Assembly: GCA_045599345.1 (NCBI GenBank)
Contig: JAZRVV010000006.1
Span: 1-8,431 of the forward strand
From: UBA1227 sp045599345
GTDB taxonomy: Bacteria; Bacillota; Clostridia; Oscillospirales; Acutalibacteraceae
Length of the DNA stretch: 8,431 nt
Reading direction: 5' to 3'
A model generated the notes under the pieces. It searched no databases, was not told where the DNA came from, and saw nothing but the letters and a program-made list of their open reading frames with translations. Within the stretch, counting starts at the first letter, position 1; every line of letters begins with the position of its first letter. Below, piece by piece: positions 1-7,572 of the stretch. The position numbers were made by a program, and so were the translations under genes.

Positions 1-1899
1 GCCACTTACATATTTGTTGTTATCGACAACTTCGCCTGAAGTTGCACCATTTCCATCATATGTAACGGTATACTGTTGTGTCCATTGAGCAAAGAGCGTT
101 GCGTTAGGTTCGGCTTTATCCCAACTTTTAACACTTGCGCCATTTGCATCGTAGTACTGATTTCCACCAGATACTTCATCGAAGTATCCATTAAATATAA
201 ATCCTTCACGAGTTGGTATTGTTATTGCTGGCATTGCAGCATCATATGTTGCTGTAACTGAATCAGTACCACCAGTACCACTCTGCTTCTCAAGAGTTAC
301 ATTACACGTAAGAGGTGTTACTGAAATCGTTACCTTACAGGAAACAGTATTGTAGTTGTTGTCGAATGGAGTAAAGGTTACATCGTATGGAGTAACCTCA
401 CTATCTGCAATAGCAGGTGCTGTATCTAGATTTGTCCAGTCAAAAGAACCTGCAACTTCAGTAGTGTTAGTTTCTGAAACCTGAGCATAACCACCAGCTA
501 ATGTACTATCTGAAAGCTTCTGGCCGAATTCTATATCGCTTGCAGCAGGGTTGGTTTTGATATATGGTGTTGCCTTGGTAATTTCAAAATCAAGACTTGC
601 GGTTTTATTTGTGTCAACCGTTATACTTGCTGTATAGGAACCTGCATTAATAGCATTATCGTTTGTCAAAGAACTTCCAGACTTTGCTGTGTAGGTAATG
701 GCTGGAAGCGGTAATCCTGCAGTTGTCCATTTATCTTCTTCACCATCTGCAAAGGTAACTGTCTTGGCATTTCTGTCATAGTCGGGACTTGATGGAGCAG
801 TGAGTGTCAAAGTGAGCGGCTTCGTATCGTAGCCTTTATCACAGCCATCTGTGCAAGTTGCGGTGATCTTGCCGTTATTTGCCGTGTAGGTGAAAGCGTG
901 GACATGAGGAGCAACATATGTTCCATTGTTTTCAGAATAAACTGAGCCTGATACATTAATTTTTGTTAATTTGCCGGACTCCATAACAAAAGTAATTTTT
1001 GTTCCTGAAGTGCCTTGATATTCATAATTTCCATCATCTTTTTTTGTTACAGATTTGGAAAGGTCTACGTTATTCATTCCATACACAAAAAGATTGCCAT
1101 TCATTATATACGATTTTCCGCCATTTTCATTCAACCAACCACCGGCTGATGATGTCGGGAAATCTTCTGGTAAAATATCGGCAATGGTAATCGTTTTTTT
1201 CTCAAACTCTGCTGTAACTGTAACTGCATAATCAGGCATTTTGAATTGATAAGTTCCGTCAGTCTGCTTTGCTGGAGTTATTGTTTCGGGCTCGGCAGGA
1301 GTAATTGCAGATGAGGTATAGGTGCCGCCATACCTACCGTTCGCAATCTCGTCTGTACTTGAAAATGTAATGCTGTTCAATATGCCGTTTGTCATATTGA
1401 ACGTTGGTGTGTTTTTGCCACTTGTTACGGTGTAGCAATTTTCTCCCGCTGTTACTTGGGTGGTTAATAGTATGAATGTAGCACTATTGTCGGCGTCACT
1501 ATAAAAGATCAATGCTACAGTACTTCCACTATATAGTGCAAAGGCGAAGTGCTTACCATCTTCAACAACCCAAGCATCATCCGGATAATCCTTCATTCCT
1601 CCGGTACCTTCCGGGAATCCCTCAACCGTTGCAAGAACATCAGCTATGGTGCTGATCGTTGGTGCTGGAGTACAGGTCAACGATTTGAGTTGATAGCCGT
1701 CTTTAGGATTGACCGTGACTGTTACGGTCTCGCCAGGTTCGGCAATCGTATTGTCAATAGTGATATAACCGTAATTTGTTTCTTTGTCACTTTCTGGCGT
1801 GCCATTGGTGATATCCTTGCCAACTGCAAATGCTGTTATTGGAATAAGTGTGAGTAGCATAATTGCTGTTAAAAGTATGCATAAGATTTTATTTCGCAT
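1..1899 (-). CDS. Large secreted repeat protein with InlB-type repeat (C-terminus beyond window)
   Basis: The reading frame is open from ATG at 1899-1897 to position 1 (633 codons, no stop), so the gene continues outside the window. A Shine-Dalgarno-like GGAAGG lies seven bases upstream of the ATG. Residues 1-25 form a classic Sec signal peptide: basic MRNK, a hydrophobic core and an AFA cleavage site before Val26. Two related units follow at about 84-180 and 238-318, each opening T-I-A-D-(V/I)-L, then F-P, and closing with a T-F-x-M-x-x-G-x-L-x-x-I strand. Residues 332-440 are an Ig-like/MBG-like module with HVHAFTY and CTDGCDKGYDTKPLTLT, a style frequent in clostridial surface proteins. Residues about 545-606 are a Listeria-Bacteroides (InlB B) repeat ending FAQW, and a further strand YTVTYDGNGAT starts the next module. 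The role is probably a cell-surface or secreted adhesin-like protein. No catalytic domain is visible, and any wall anchor would lie in the missing C-terminus. The terminator at 2014-2047 separates it from the exporter operon, so a functional link is not implied. Confidence 0.85.
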   Translation of the reverse strand, partial: MRNKILCILLTAIMLLTLIPITAFAVGKDITNGTPESDKETNYGYITIDNTIAEPGETVTVTVNPKDGYQLKSLTCTPAPTISTIADVLATVEGFPEGTGGMKDYPDDAWVVEDGKHFAFALYSGSTVALIFYSDADNSATFILLTTQVTAGENCYTVTSGKNTPTFNMTNGILNSITFSSTDEIANGRYGGTYTSSAITPAEPETITPAKQTDGTYQFKMPDYAVTVTAEFEKKTITIADILPEDFPTSSAGGWLNENGGKSYIMNGNLFVYGMNNVDLSKSVTKKDDGNYEYQGTSGTKITFVMESGKLTKINVSGSVYSENNGTYVAPHVHAFTYTANNGKITATCTDGCDKGYDTKPLTLTLTAPSSPDYDRNAKTVTFADGEEDKWTTAGLPLPAITYTAKSGSSLTNDNAINAGSYTASITVDTNKTASLDFEITKATPYIKTNPAASDIEFGQKLSDSTLAGGYAQVSETNTTEVAGSFDWTNLDTAPAIADSEVTPYDVTFTPFDNNYNTVSCKVTISVTPLTCNVTLEKQSGTGGTDSVTATYDAAMPAITIPTREGFIFNGYFDEVSGGNQYYDANGASVKSWDKAEPNATLFAQWTQQYTVTYDGNGATSGEVVDNNKYVSG

Positions 1900-1932
1900 A
1901 AAAGCACCTTCCTTTTTAGATAGTTACACAAA

Positions 1933-1959
1933 TTTATAGTAGCATTAAAATAATGTAAA
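1933..1959 (-). promoter_or_regulatory. Candidate weak promoter for the secreted repeat protein
   Basis: Read on the minus strand, TTTACA (1959-1954) and TATAAA (1938-1933) are separated by 15 bases. They lie in an AT-rich stretch just upstream of the gene that starts at 1899. The spacer is shorter than the usual 16-18, so this is a weak call. It is supported mainly by position, since the terminator at 2014-2047 means the downstream gene needs its own promoter. Confidence 0.35.
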
Positions 1960-2013
1960 GTAAATGTTTTTAATTGTAATTAATACACAGTTTATAGATA
2001 TTTGTGCGGTAAA

Positions 2014-2047
2014 GATAAAAAAAGAGCAGGCTTTTGCCTGCTCTTTT
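2014..2047 (-). terminator. Intrinsic terminator of the NHLM operon
   Basis: A perfect 12-bp stem, AAAAGAGCAGGC (2020-2031) with GCCTGCTCTTTT (2036-2047), encloses a four-base loop. Read on the minus strand the stem runs directly into a U-rich tract, giving seven consecutive T's counting the end of the stem. It starts 13 bases after the stop codon of the small peptide gene. On the plus strand the run of T is followed at once by GG, and no plus-strand gene needs it, so the functional direction is minus. Confidence 0.9.
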
Positions 2048-2060
2048 GGTCTGATTTGGT

Positions 2061-2255
2061 TTATGGTCTGTTTGCATAAAACTGATCTGGATTTTGTGTT
2101 ATCTCTTCTGGTACACCAGCAGCATTGACAAAGTAGAGGTCGCTGTCGCTGAGTTCTGTGCCATAGCGAGCATCGGTTTCTTCAATCAATTTGTTAAGTC
2201 TAGCATTGCCACTAAATCGGTTATATTCAAAAAGACCTCTGAGTTTTCCTTCCAT
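2061..2255 (-). CDS. Small peptide with double-glycine-like leader motif; candidate NHLM export substrate
   Basis: This 64-residue ORF is the last gene of the exporter operon, 69 bases after the sigma factor stop. A good Shine-Dalgarno (AGAGGT) lies eight bases before its ATG. Residues 1-34 are charged and probably helical (EGKLRGLFEYNRF, NARLNKLIEE). Then L35-S36-x-x-D39-L40-x-x-V43-x-A45-A46 aligns with the double-glycine leader pattern L(-12)S(-11)xxE(-8)L(-7)xxI/V(-4)xG(-2)G(-1), with Ala-Ala replacing Gly-Gly. Cleavage after A46 would release GVPEEITQNPDQFYANRP (18 residues); cleavage after G47 would release 17. This putative core has no Cys and only one Thr, so lanthionine or thiazole chemistry is unlikely. 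The neighbouring C39 peptidase is the natural candidate protease. An alternative is a non-exported small regulator of the adjacent sigma factor. I see a coding gene with good signals; the precursor role is inferred. Confidence 0.75.
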   Translation of the reverse strand: MEGKLRGLFEYNRFSGNARLNKLIEETDARYGTELSDSDLYFVNAAGVPEEITQNPDQFYANRP

Positions 2256-2324
2256 AGTTCTTACCTCTTTTCGTTTGCTTTCATATGTTTATACGAGCGA
2301 ATTCTTAAAATGGCTACAAAAATT

Positions 2325-2801
2325 TTAAAAATATCCTCGCATGCCAGAAAGCGCCTTGTTATGAAGTATTTTTACATATGAATAGGAGATGTCCATTCGC
2401 TCTGCTATCTCGGTTAATGTGAGACCTTTGTAGTAGCGGAGGATGATGAGGTCACGTTCGCGCTCGTCAAGCGCTTCGAGTGCATCGGCGAGCGTTTCGA
2501 GCGTCTCGCTAGTGCAGAGCTCATCGTCGATGCAGGTGTCGTCGCGGAAGTCCTCTGGAACTTCAGAGAACACTTTGCGAGTACGATAGTAGTCGGTGAG
2601 AGTGTTTCTCGTAATGGTGAAAATCCAGGTGGACAGCGACGATTTGGACTCGTCAAACGTGTCGAGTTTCTCATAGATTTTAAGGAAGATATCGGATGTG
2701 AGATCTTCCGCTTGAGTCATATTGCATACTTTGGAATTTACATAGTTTAGTACTTTGCCATGGAAGTCGGTGTATATGGCAGTTTTTTCAGCGTCTGTCA
2801 T
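2325..2801 (-). CDS. ECF-type RNA polymerase sigma factor
   Basis: A 158-residue sigma-70 family protein of ECF architecture. It has region 2 at about residues 10-77 (core binding and -10 recognition, with QAEDLTSDIFLKIYEKL and STWIFTITRNTLTDYYR), an acidic linker at about 80-105, and region 4 at about 105-155. Region 4 contains the helix-turn-helix LTLTEIAERMDISYSYVKIL for -35 recognition. There is no region 1.1 or 3, and length is normal for the class. Its ATG overlaps the stop of the upstream ABC transporter by four bases (ATGA, 2801-2798). A strong GGAGGAG Shine-Dalgarno lies inside the transporter's last codons, so translation is probably coupled. It acts in the cytoplasm as an alternative promoter-specificity subunit. 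No anti-sigma gene with a membrane segment is present in the operon. Target promoters could not be identified, and its regulation of this operon is inferred from position only. Confidence 0.92.
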   Translation of the reverse strand: MTDAEKTAIYTDFHGKVLNYVNSKVCNMTQAEDLTSDIFLKIYEKLDTFDESKSSLSTWIFTITRNTLTDYYRTRKVFSEVPEDFRDDTCIDDELCTSETLETLADALEALDERERDLIILRYYKGLTLTEIAERMDISYSYVKILHNKALSGMRGYF

Positions 2802-4930
2802 TTGTCTTCTCCTCCATCAATATCTATTCTCTGACGAGCAACAAGGTCGCTGAATGTGCCACCTTGCGCAATGAGTTCGTCATATGTGCCTTGCTCAACT
2901 ATGTTGCCGTGATCGAGCACGATTATGCGATCACAGTGCTTGATAGTTGAAAGGCGATGGGCAATTACGATACGTGTGCAGCCAAGGGAATCAATCGCAT
3001 CTGCGACCTTTTTCTGGGTTACATTATCGAGGGCAGATGTTGCCTCATCAAACATCAAAATCTTTGGCTTTGGGGCAACTGCGCGAGCAATCATAAGTCT
3101 CTGTTTTTGGCCGCCAGAGAAACCGCCTTGTCCCTCGGATATGAGGGTCTGCATGCCCATTGGCATACGTTTGATGTCCTCATCGATTGATGCTATTTTA
3201 GCAGCCTCCCAAGCGTCACTGAGCGTGAGCTCTGGTGCTGAAATTACAATGTTGGAATAGATGTCGCCAAGGAAGAGCTTGCCATCTTGCATTACGACGC
3301 CAACCTTGCGGCGGAGTTCTCTGATATCAAGATGGGCGATATCTTTCTTGTCGTAGTAGATAGAGCCGCGCTGTGGCGTCTCGAATCCGAGGAGCAAGCG
3401 CAGGAGTGTCGACTTGCCACAGCCGGTCGCACCAACCACGGCGATATATTCGCCTGGGCGAATCTTGAGCGAGAGGTTGTGGATGACATATGGCATGTGC
3501 TCGTCGTACCTAAATGATACGTTATTTAACTCAATTTCACCGCGAAGACCATCGAGCTTGTCACCGTCGTTTGTGACCTCTGGTGTGGAATTAAGTATTG
3601 GTTTTGCAAGCTCATATGTAGGTTTAATATTTGCAAGGATAAGTGCAATATTAGAAAACTGAGTAAATGCTGCGGTAACAAGCGCATACGATGTTGTGAA
3701 TGCATAGAAGTTGCCAACATCGGTGCCGCTTTGGATTGCAAGCATATAAAGGAAGAGCGTACCAAATACTGAAATCGCAAGTGTGATTGTATTGCGAAGT
3801 TTGATAAATGTTGGTGGGCTGTATGTAAGCTCTGCTTCCTTTGAATAGAGGTTTGCCCAACGTGCGAACATACGCTTTTCTGCACCGGCAAGTTTAATCT
3901 TTTGAATGCCGGTAATCATTGAGTATGTCATACCGCTTGTCTTTGCAGTGTATTCCATTCGCTGCTTGGTGATTCTCATTTGAGCGAGTGTCGTGACAAC
4001 CGACACAAGGAGCGAAATGATAGCGATGAGCAGCGATGGCACTGCAAGGGATGGTATGAAGGAGAATATCTGTCCAACATAAATGAACGAGAACAATGTA
4101 GTGAATGACACAGTTGTTATCGTGTTGATAAATATGGAACAGAGTTCACTTACATATATTGAGCGCTGCGTGAGTTCACCGGATGAGAAATCCCTAAAGA
4201 AACCTGCAGGGAGGTTGAGTATGCGGTGCATAACAGCAGCGGCTATTGCATTGTTTTGCTTGATTTCAAGCCTTGCATTAATGAGTGATTGGAAGGTTGT
4301 AATCAACGCTTGTGTGATTGCAAAGCAGACCATAAATACTGCGAGCGCAATAAGGGCTGTCATGCTTCCTGCCTCAAGTACGCTTCCAAAGAGCCACTTT
4401 GTAAACATTGGGGACAAGAGTCCTAACAGGGCTACGATAATCATCAATAAGAAGTAGAGGAATATATCAAAGCCTGAGAGTTTGGAAAACATAAAGCGGA
4501 AGAGGTCGCGGACTGTGAGCGGACGAGCAGGGAACTGCTCGTAGTAGCAAGTAGCGTCCTCAGAAAGGCGAGACGCATTGCGCCTTGTTACTCTGTACTT
4601 GCGACCTTCGCTGTAGTCGTAGTAGGAGTAACCATAGAGCGGATGCGGCAAAAGTGCGACTGCCGCGCCGCTTTCCTTGACGGTGCCGAGCATAGCGCCG
4701 ACAGAGTGGCGTTGCCAGCCACTGTCAAGCTTAACAGCTCGGCCACTGATTGCAGCGCCGTGGTAGTACTTGTTGATTTCCTCAATTGCTGACTTGGCAA
4801 TTGTTTCAACATCGTTTTGATGTGTGAGACGTTTGCCCATTACGGCGCCTGCAACGGAATCGATGCTTTCAGCAAAGCTATCGTTATCCTGTTGTTTTCT
4901 GTATTTTAACTGTTCTTCGAACCAACTCAT
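2798..4930 (-). CDS. NHLM-type bacteriocin/peptide ABC transporter, permease-ATPase without active peptidase
   Basis: A 710-residue fused permease/ATPase, second half-transporter of the NHLM export system. Residues 1-140 hold an N-terminal extension with the family's pattern GWQRHSVGAMLG, VALLPHPLYGY and ARPLTVRDLFRF. It has no Cys-His-Asp peptidase triad. Residues about 155-440 are the six-helix ABC exporter membrane domain. The ATPase domain has Walker A GATGCGKST (500-508), signature SGGQ (605-608), Walker B Asp628 with catalytic Glu629, and switch His658, all intact. A textbook AGGAGGT lies seven bases before the ATG, and the gene starts 11 bases after the stop of the peptidase-containing partner. 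By analogy with characterised NHLM clusters it exports leader-bearing peptides across the cytoplasmic membrane, probably with the partner as a heterodimer. Pairing in this organism is inferred. Confidence 0.93.
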   Translation of the reverse strand: MSWFEEQLKYRKQQDNDSFAESIDSVAGAVMGKRLTHQNDVETIAKSAIEEINKYYHGAAISGRAVKLDSGWQRHSVGAMLGTVKESGAAVALLPHPLYGYSYYDYSEGRKYRVTRRNASRLSEDATCYYEQFPARPLTVRDLFRFMFSKLSGFDIFLYFLLMIIVALLGLLSPMFTKWLFGSVLEAGSMTALIALAVFMVCFAITQALITTFQSLINARLEIKQNNAIAAAVMHRILNLPAGFFRDFSSGELTQRSIYVSELCSIFINTITTVSFTTLFSFIYVGQIFSFIPSLAVPSLLIAIISLLVSVVTTLAQMRITKQRMEYTAKTSGMTYSMITGIQKIKLAGAEKRMFARWANLYSKEAELTYSPPTFIKLRNTITLAISVFGTLFLYMLAIQSGTDVGNFYAFTTSYALVTAAFTQFSNIALILANIKPTYELAKPILNSTPEVTNDGDKLDGLRGEIELNNVSFRYDEHMPYVIHNLSLKIRPGEYIAVVGATGCGKSTLLRLLLGFETPQRGSIYYDKKDIAHLDIRELRRKVGVVMQDGKLFLGDIYSNIVISAPELTLSDAWEAAKIASIDEDIKRMPMGMQTLISEGQGGFSGGQKQRLMIARAVAPKPKILMFDEATSALDNVTQKKVADAIDSLGCTRIVIAHRLSTIKHCDRIIVLDHGNIVEQGTYDELIAQGGTFSDLVARQRIDIDGGEDK

Positions 4931-4941
4931 GCATACACCTC

Positions 4942-7092
4942 CTATTCTGATGTAACAAGTGTACGGTACTGTTCACTTGTTTCCATAAGTTCTTTGTGGG
5001 TACCGCGAGCCGCAATTTCACCATTGTCCATGAGGATGATTTCATCACATGAACGGATGGTTGAGAGGCGGTGAGCGATAACGATGCAAGTGATGCCACG
5101 GTCACGAATGGCGCGTACGACATCATACTCCGTCTTGGAATCCAAGGCAGATGTTGCTTCATCGAGGATAATGATGGTAGGGTCCTGCGCAAGTACACGC
5201 GCAATTTCCATGCGCTGGCGCTGACCGCCAGAGAAGTCACGACCACCCTCGATGAGCTTGTGCTGATATCCATGTGGGCGTTCCATGATGTCGTCGTGAA
5301 GTTGTGCATCACGAGCTGCGAGGATCATTTCAAAGTCCTCAATTGAGTCGTCCCACATTTTAATGTTGTTAGCGATAGTATCCTCAAAGAGGATGATATC
5401 CTGGTCAACTACTGCAAGTGAGCCTGTGAAAACATTCTTTTCAATGTCAGACAGTGGTCTGCCATCAAAGAGGATTTCACCGCTCCAAGGAGTGTAGAGA
5501 CCAGAGATGAGCTTGGACATAGTTGATTTGCCGGAACCAGAAGAACCGATGATGGCAATTGATGTGCCAGGCTTGATTTCAAGATTAAAGTTCTTGATGA
5601 TAGGCTCAGCAAGAGGTGAATAACCAAAGTCCACATCGACAATCTTGATGTCGCCAGTGAGCTTGGTTGATTCAGTAACCTCAGGTGATTCAGGCTTGAA
5701 CGTATCATCCGTTGGATATTCCATAACGTCATCGACGCGTTCCATCTGTGTGCGCATCTCTTGAATTGTTTGAGATGCGGTAATAAGCGTTGATGCTGGT
5801 TGCATAAACGCTGTTAAGAAGCCTTGGAATGCCATTACCATACCAACTGTAAATTGACCTTGCATGGTGAGGTATACACCAATGATAAGTACAAAACTGT
5901 TGGCAAGTGTTGAGATAAAGTTTGGTATTGAACCAAGGTACTGGTTTACTTTTAAGAGTTTTACTTGTGCTGTGTTAACACTGGCCTGGAAACCAGCCCA
6001 GCGAGCAAAGTAACCTTCCTCAGCACCGCTGGATTTGATTGTTTCAATCATCTCAATTCCAGCGACAGTTGCTGAGCTAAGCTTTGCTACGTCACGCGCA
6101 GCAACACGCGTGATGTTAACACGCTTTTTAGAGATAATCCTTGAAAGTCCAAGGTTGATTGCAATTGAACCGATACCAATAAGTGTGAGCCATGGGCTGT
6201 ACCTTATCATTACAACAAGATAGAAAATCATCATTACACCATTGAGAAGCAGTGGTGCAAAGACAGTGATAAGGGTGTTGGCAATAACCTGGTTTGATGC
6301 CTGCCTGTTTTGAATGTCACCAGCCATACGCTGTGTGAAAAATTCAATTGGCATACGGAGAACTTTCCACATGTATGTGGCATCACTGGTTGCAGCCATC
6401 TTGCCGTTTATACGCAAGGTGTAGATATCAACAATTGCAGATGCAATAATCTGTACGAGGTTGAATCCTGCAAAAATAAGTAGGAACGGCACAAGCCAAT
6501 TTGGCGACATATCAGAGAGCAACCTATCAACAAACACTCTTGAAAAAGCAGGGCGTATTGCGGCGATAAGCATAGCAATTGTGCTAACAAGTGCTGTAAA
6601 GATAAGCGCTGATGCAGAGCCTGAAAGGCGTTTCTTTGCAAACTCAAGCATGCTCTTTGGTTTGCCAGATGGAACAAAGTTTTTGCCCTTGCTGAACATC
6701 AAGCAAATACCTGTGAATGCATCATCAAAGGCTTCGATTGGCACTGAATAAGAGCCACGCGCCGGATCGTTAAGATAGGCCTTGTTGCCTTTGAAACCGT
6801 TAAGTACGACGAAGTGGTTAAAGTTCCAGTGGACTATGCAAGGGAATGTTGCGCTTGATTTGAGTGACTCCACGTCGTCGAAACGGTAGCCTTTTGCGTC
6901 AAGGCCATAGTGACGAGCGGCGCGTATAACGTTAAGTGCGTTGGAGCCGTCGCGTGAAACGCCACAGCTTACTCGCACTTCCTCAAGAGGTATCCACTTG
7001 TCGTAATACGCCATTATCATTGTAAGGCATGCAGCTCCGCACTCTAGCGCCTCGAGCTGCATAATGACAGGCGTTTTAACAACTTTACTCAT
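4942..7092 (-). CDS. NHLM-type peptidase/permease/ATPase: leader-cleaving peptide ABC exporter (C39)
   Basis: A 716-residue three-domain exporter. Residues about 7-130 are a C39 bacteriocin-processing peptidase. The oxyanion Gln12 and catalytic Cys18 sit in QLEALECGAAC, His93 in WNFNHFVVL and Asp109 in LNDPARG, so the active site is complete. Residues about 157-445 are the ABC exporter membrane domain. The ATPase domain carries Walker A GSSGSGKST (516-524), signature SGGQ (621-624), Walker B Asp644/Glu645 and switch His674. This family removes leader peptides after a double-glycine-type site on the cytoplasmic side and exports the remainder. The start lies eight bases after the HlyD-like stop, with a GAGGA Shine-Dalgarno overlapping that stop, indicating tight translational coupling. 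Both catalytic halves look functional, so a cleavable substrate must exist. The nearest candidate is the 64-residue peptide at the end of the operon. Confidence 0.95.
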   Translation of the reverse strand: MSKVVKTPVIMQLEALECGAACLTMIMAYYDKWIPLEEVRVSCGVSRDGSNALNVIRAARHYGLDAKGYRFDDVESLKSSATFPCIVHWNFNHFVVLNGFKGNKAYLNDPARGSYSVPIEAFDDAFTGICLMFSKGKNFVPSGKPKSMLEFAKKRLSGSASALIFTALVSTIAMLIAAIRPAFSRVFVDRLLSDMSPNWLVPFLLIFAGFNLVQIIASAIVDIYTLRINGKMAATSDATYMWKVLRMPIEFFTQRMAGDIQNRQASNQVIANTLITVFAPLLLNGVMMIFYLVVMIRYSPWLTLIGIGSIAINLGLSRIISKKRVNITRVAARDVAKLSSATVAGIEMIETIKSSGAEEGYFARWAGFQASVNTAQVKLLKVNQYLGSIPNFISTLANSFVLIIGVYLTMQGQFTVGMVMAFQGFLTAFMQPASTLITASQTIQEMRTQMERVDDVMEYPTDDTFKPESPEVTESTKLTGDIKIVDVDFGYSPLAEPIIKNFNLEIKPGTSIAIIGSSGSGKSTMSKLISGLYTPWSGEILFDGRPLSDIEKNVFTGSLAVVDQDIILFEDTIANNIKMWDDSIEDFEMILAARDAQLHDDIMERPHGYQHKLIEGGRDFSGGQRQRMEIARVLAQDPTIIILDEATSALDSKTEYDVVRAIRDRGITCIVIAHRLSTIRSCDEIILMDNGEIAARGTHKELMETSEQYRTLVTSE

Positions 7093-7100
7093 AATCGTCC

Positions 7101-7517
7101 TCAGTTAAAAATAAATGATATTGGTTTGATTGATTCAACAACCAGTTCGGCTTTGTACGTGCCGTCATCCAGTTTGGTCTCACAAGCATAGCAGTTGTCG
7201 CTTGTGAGATAGAGGAATGTCTCGTACTCTTCGCCGTCTATTCGATAAACGTGCTTTTTACTTAAATCAAAGCTTGATGGCACCTCGTTTATATCCTCTG
7301 GGACAAGCCATAGCACGTGGTTCTCAACAACTGCCTTGACAGGCATTGTTGTTTCGAGCGCACCATAAGTGCCCCAGATGAATACTCCAACGAGCAATAC
7401 CGCCAGAGCTATTACTAAAATCCACACGCTCGGGCTTGCCACCCGAACGGTGTCATTGAGACTCTCTGGCGACTCTATTTTCTTAAGACTTTTCTTCCTA
7501 AAAAGTTGTTCGTTCAT
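7101..7517 (-). CDS. Miniature HlyD-like membrane fusion protein of the NHLM export system
   Basis: This 138-residue protein has an N-terminal cytoplasmic stretch (FRKKSLKKIESPESLNDTVRV) and one transmembrane helix at about 32-52 followed by WGTYGALE. The stretch matches the start of NHLM bacteriocin-system secretion (HlyD-type) proteins. A short outer part ends DGTYKAELVVESIKPISFIFN-like (118-138), which resembles the usual C-terminal strand of that family. The coiled-coil hairpin and most of the lipoyl/barrel region of full-length members (about 270-420 residues, from memory) are absent. There is no room for them before the next gene, eight bases on. A CYAC (CxxC) motif lies at 109-112 on the predicted outer side. 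I chose the ATG at 7517 because GGAAGG lies close upstream. An in-frame ATG at 7559 would add 14 residues, has no Shine-Dalgarno and falls at the predicted transcription start. First gene of the operon. Confidence 0.85.
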   Translation of the reverse strand: MNEQLFRKKSLKKIESPESLNDTVRVASPSVWILVIALAVLLVGVFIWGTYGALETTMPVKAVVENHVLWLVPEDINEVPSSFDLSKKHVYRIDGEEYETFLYLTSDNCYACETKLDDGTYKAELVVESIKPISFIFN

Positions 7518-7530
7518 AGTTTCCTTCCTT

Positions 7531-7544
7531 ATACTAGATACTAG
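7531..7544. repeat. Tandem heptamer ATACTAG x2 in the operon leader
   Basis: Two exact copies of ATACTAG lie head to tail, between the predicted transcription start and the Shine-Dalgarno of the first operon gene. Because CTAG is self-complementary, the block also reads as CTAG-ATA-CTAG. It could be an operator half-site pair or chance; it is very short. Confidence 0.4.
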
Positions 7545-7563
7545 AAAATAATTATACATGTCA

Positions 7564-7572
7564 ATTATAACA
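7564..7572 (-). promoter_or_regulatory. Extended -10 promoter of the NHLM operon
   Basis: Read on the minus strand, TGTTATAAT gives a TG-n-TATAAT extended -10 element (TG 7572-7571, TATAAT 7569-7564). The predicted start is near 7557, about 40 bases before the HlyD-like ATG. The -35 region at a 17-base spacing (TCACTA) is poor, as is common for extended -10 promoters. This suggests recognition by the housekeeping sigma factor rather than by the operon's own ECF factor. Confidence 0.6.

Noticed and set aside
1549..1857. Plus-strand open frame of 102 codons
   Set aside because: It lies wholly antisense to the secreted repeat protein, whose signal peptide, Shine-Dalgarno and domain content make the minus strand the coding one. 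Its translation resembles no family.
2288..2293. TATAAA on the minus strand as a separate promoter for the small peptide gene
   Set aside because: No convincing -35 is found at 16-18 bases. The nearest, TTGTAG, is 20 bases away. Co-transcription with the operon explains expression.
2094..2381. Plus-strand open frame of 95 codons across the small peptide and the sigma factor end
   Set aside because: It is antisense to two minus-strand genes with good signals, and has no ribosome site or recognisable motif.
7518..7559. Upstream in-frame ATG that would extend the HlyD-like protein by 14 residues
   Set aside because: It has no Shine-Dalgarno and coincides with the predicted transcription start, whereas GGAAGG supports the ATG at 7517.
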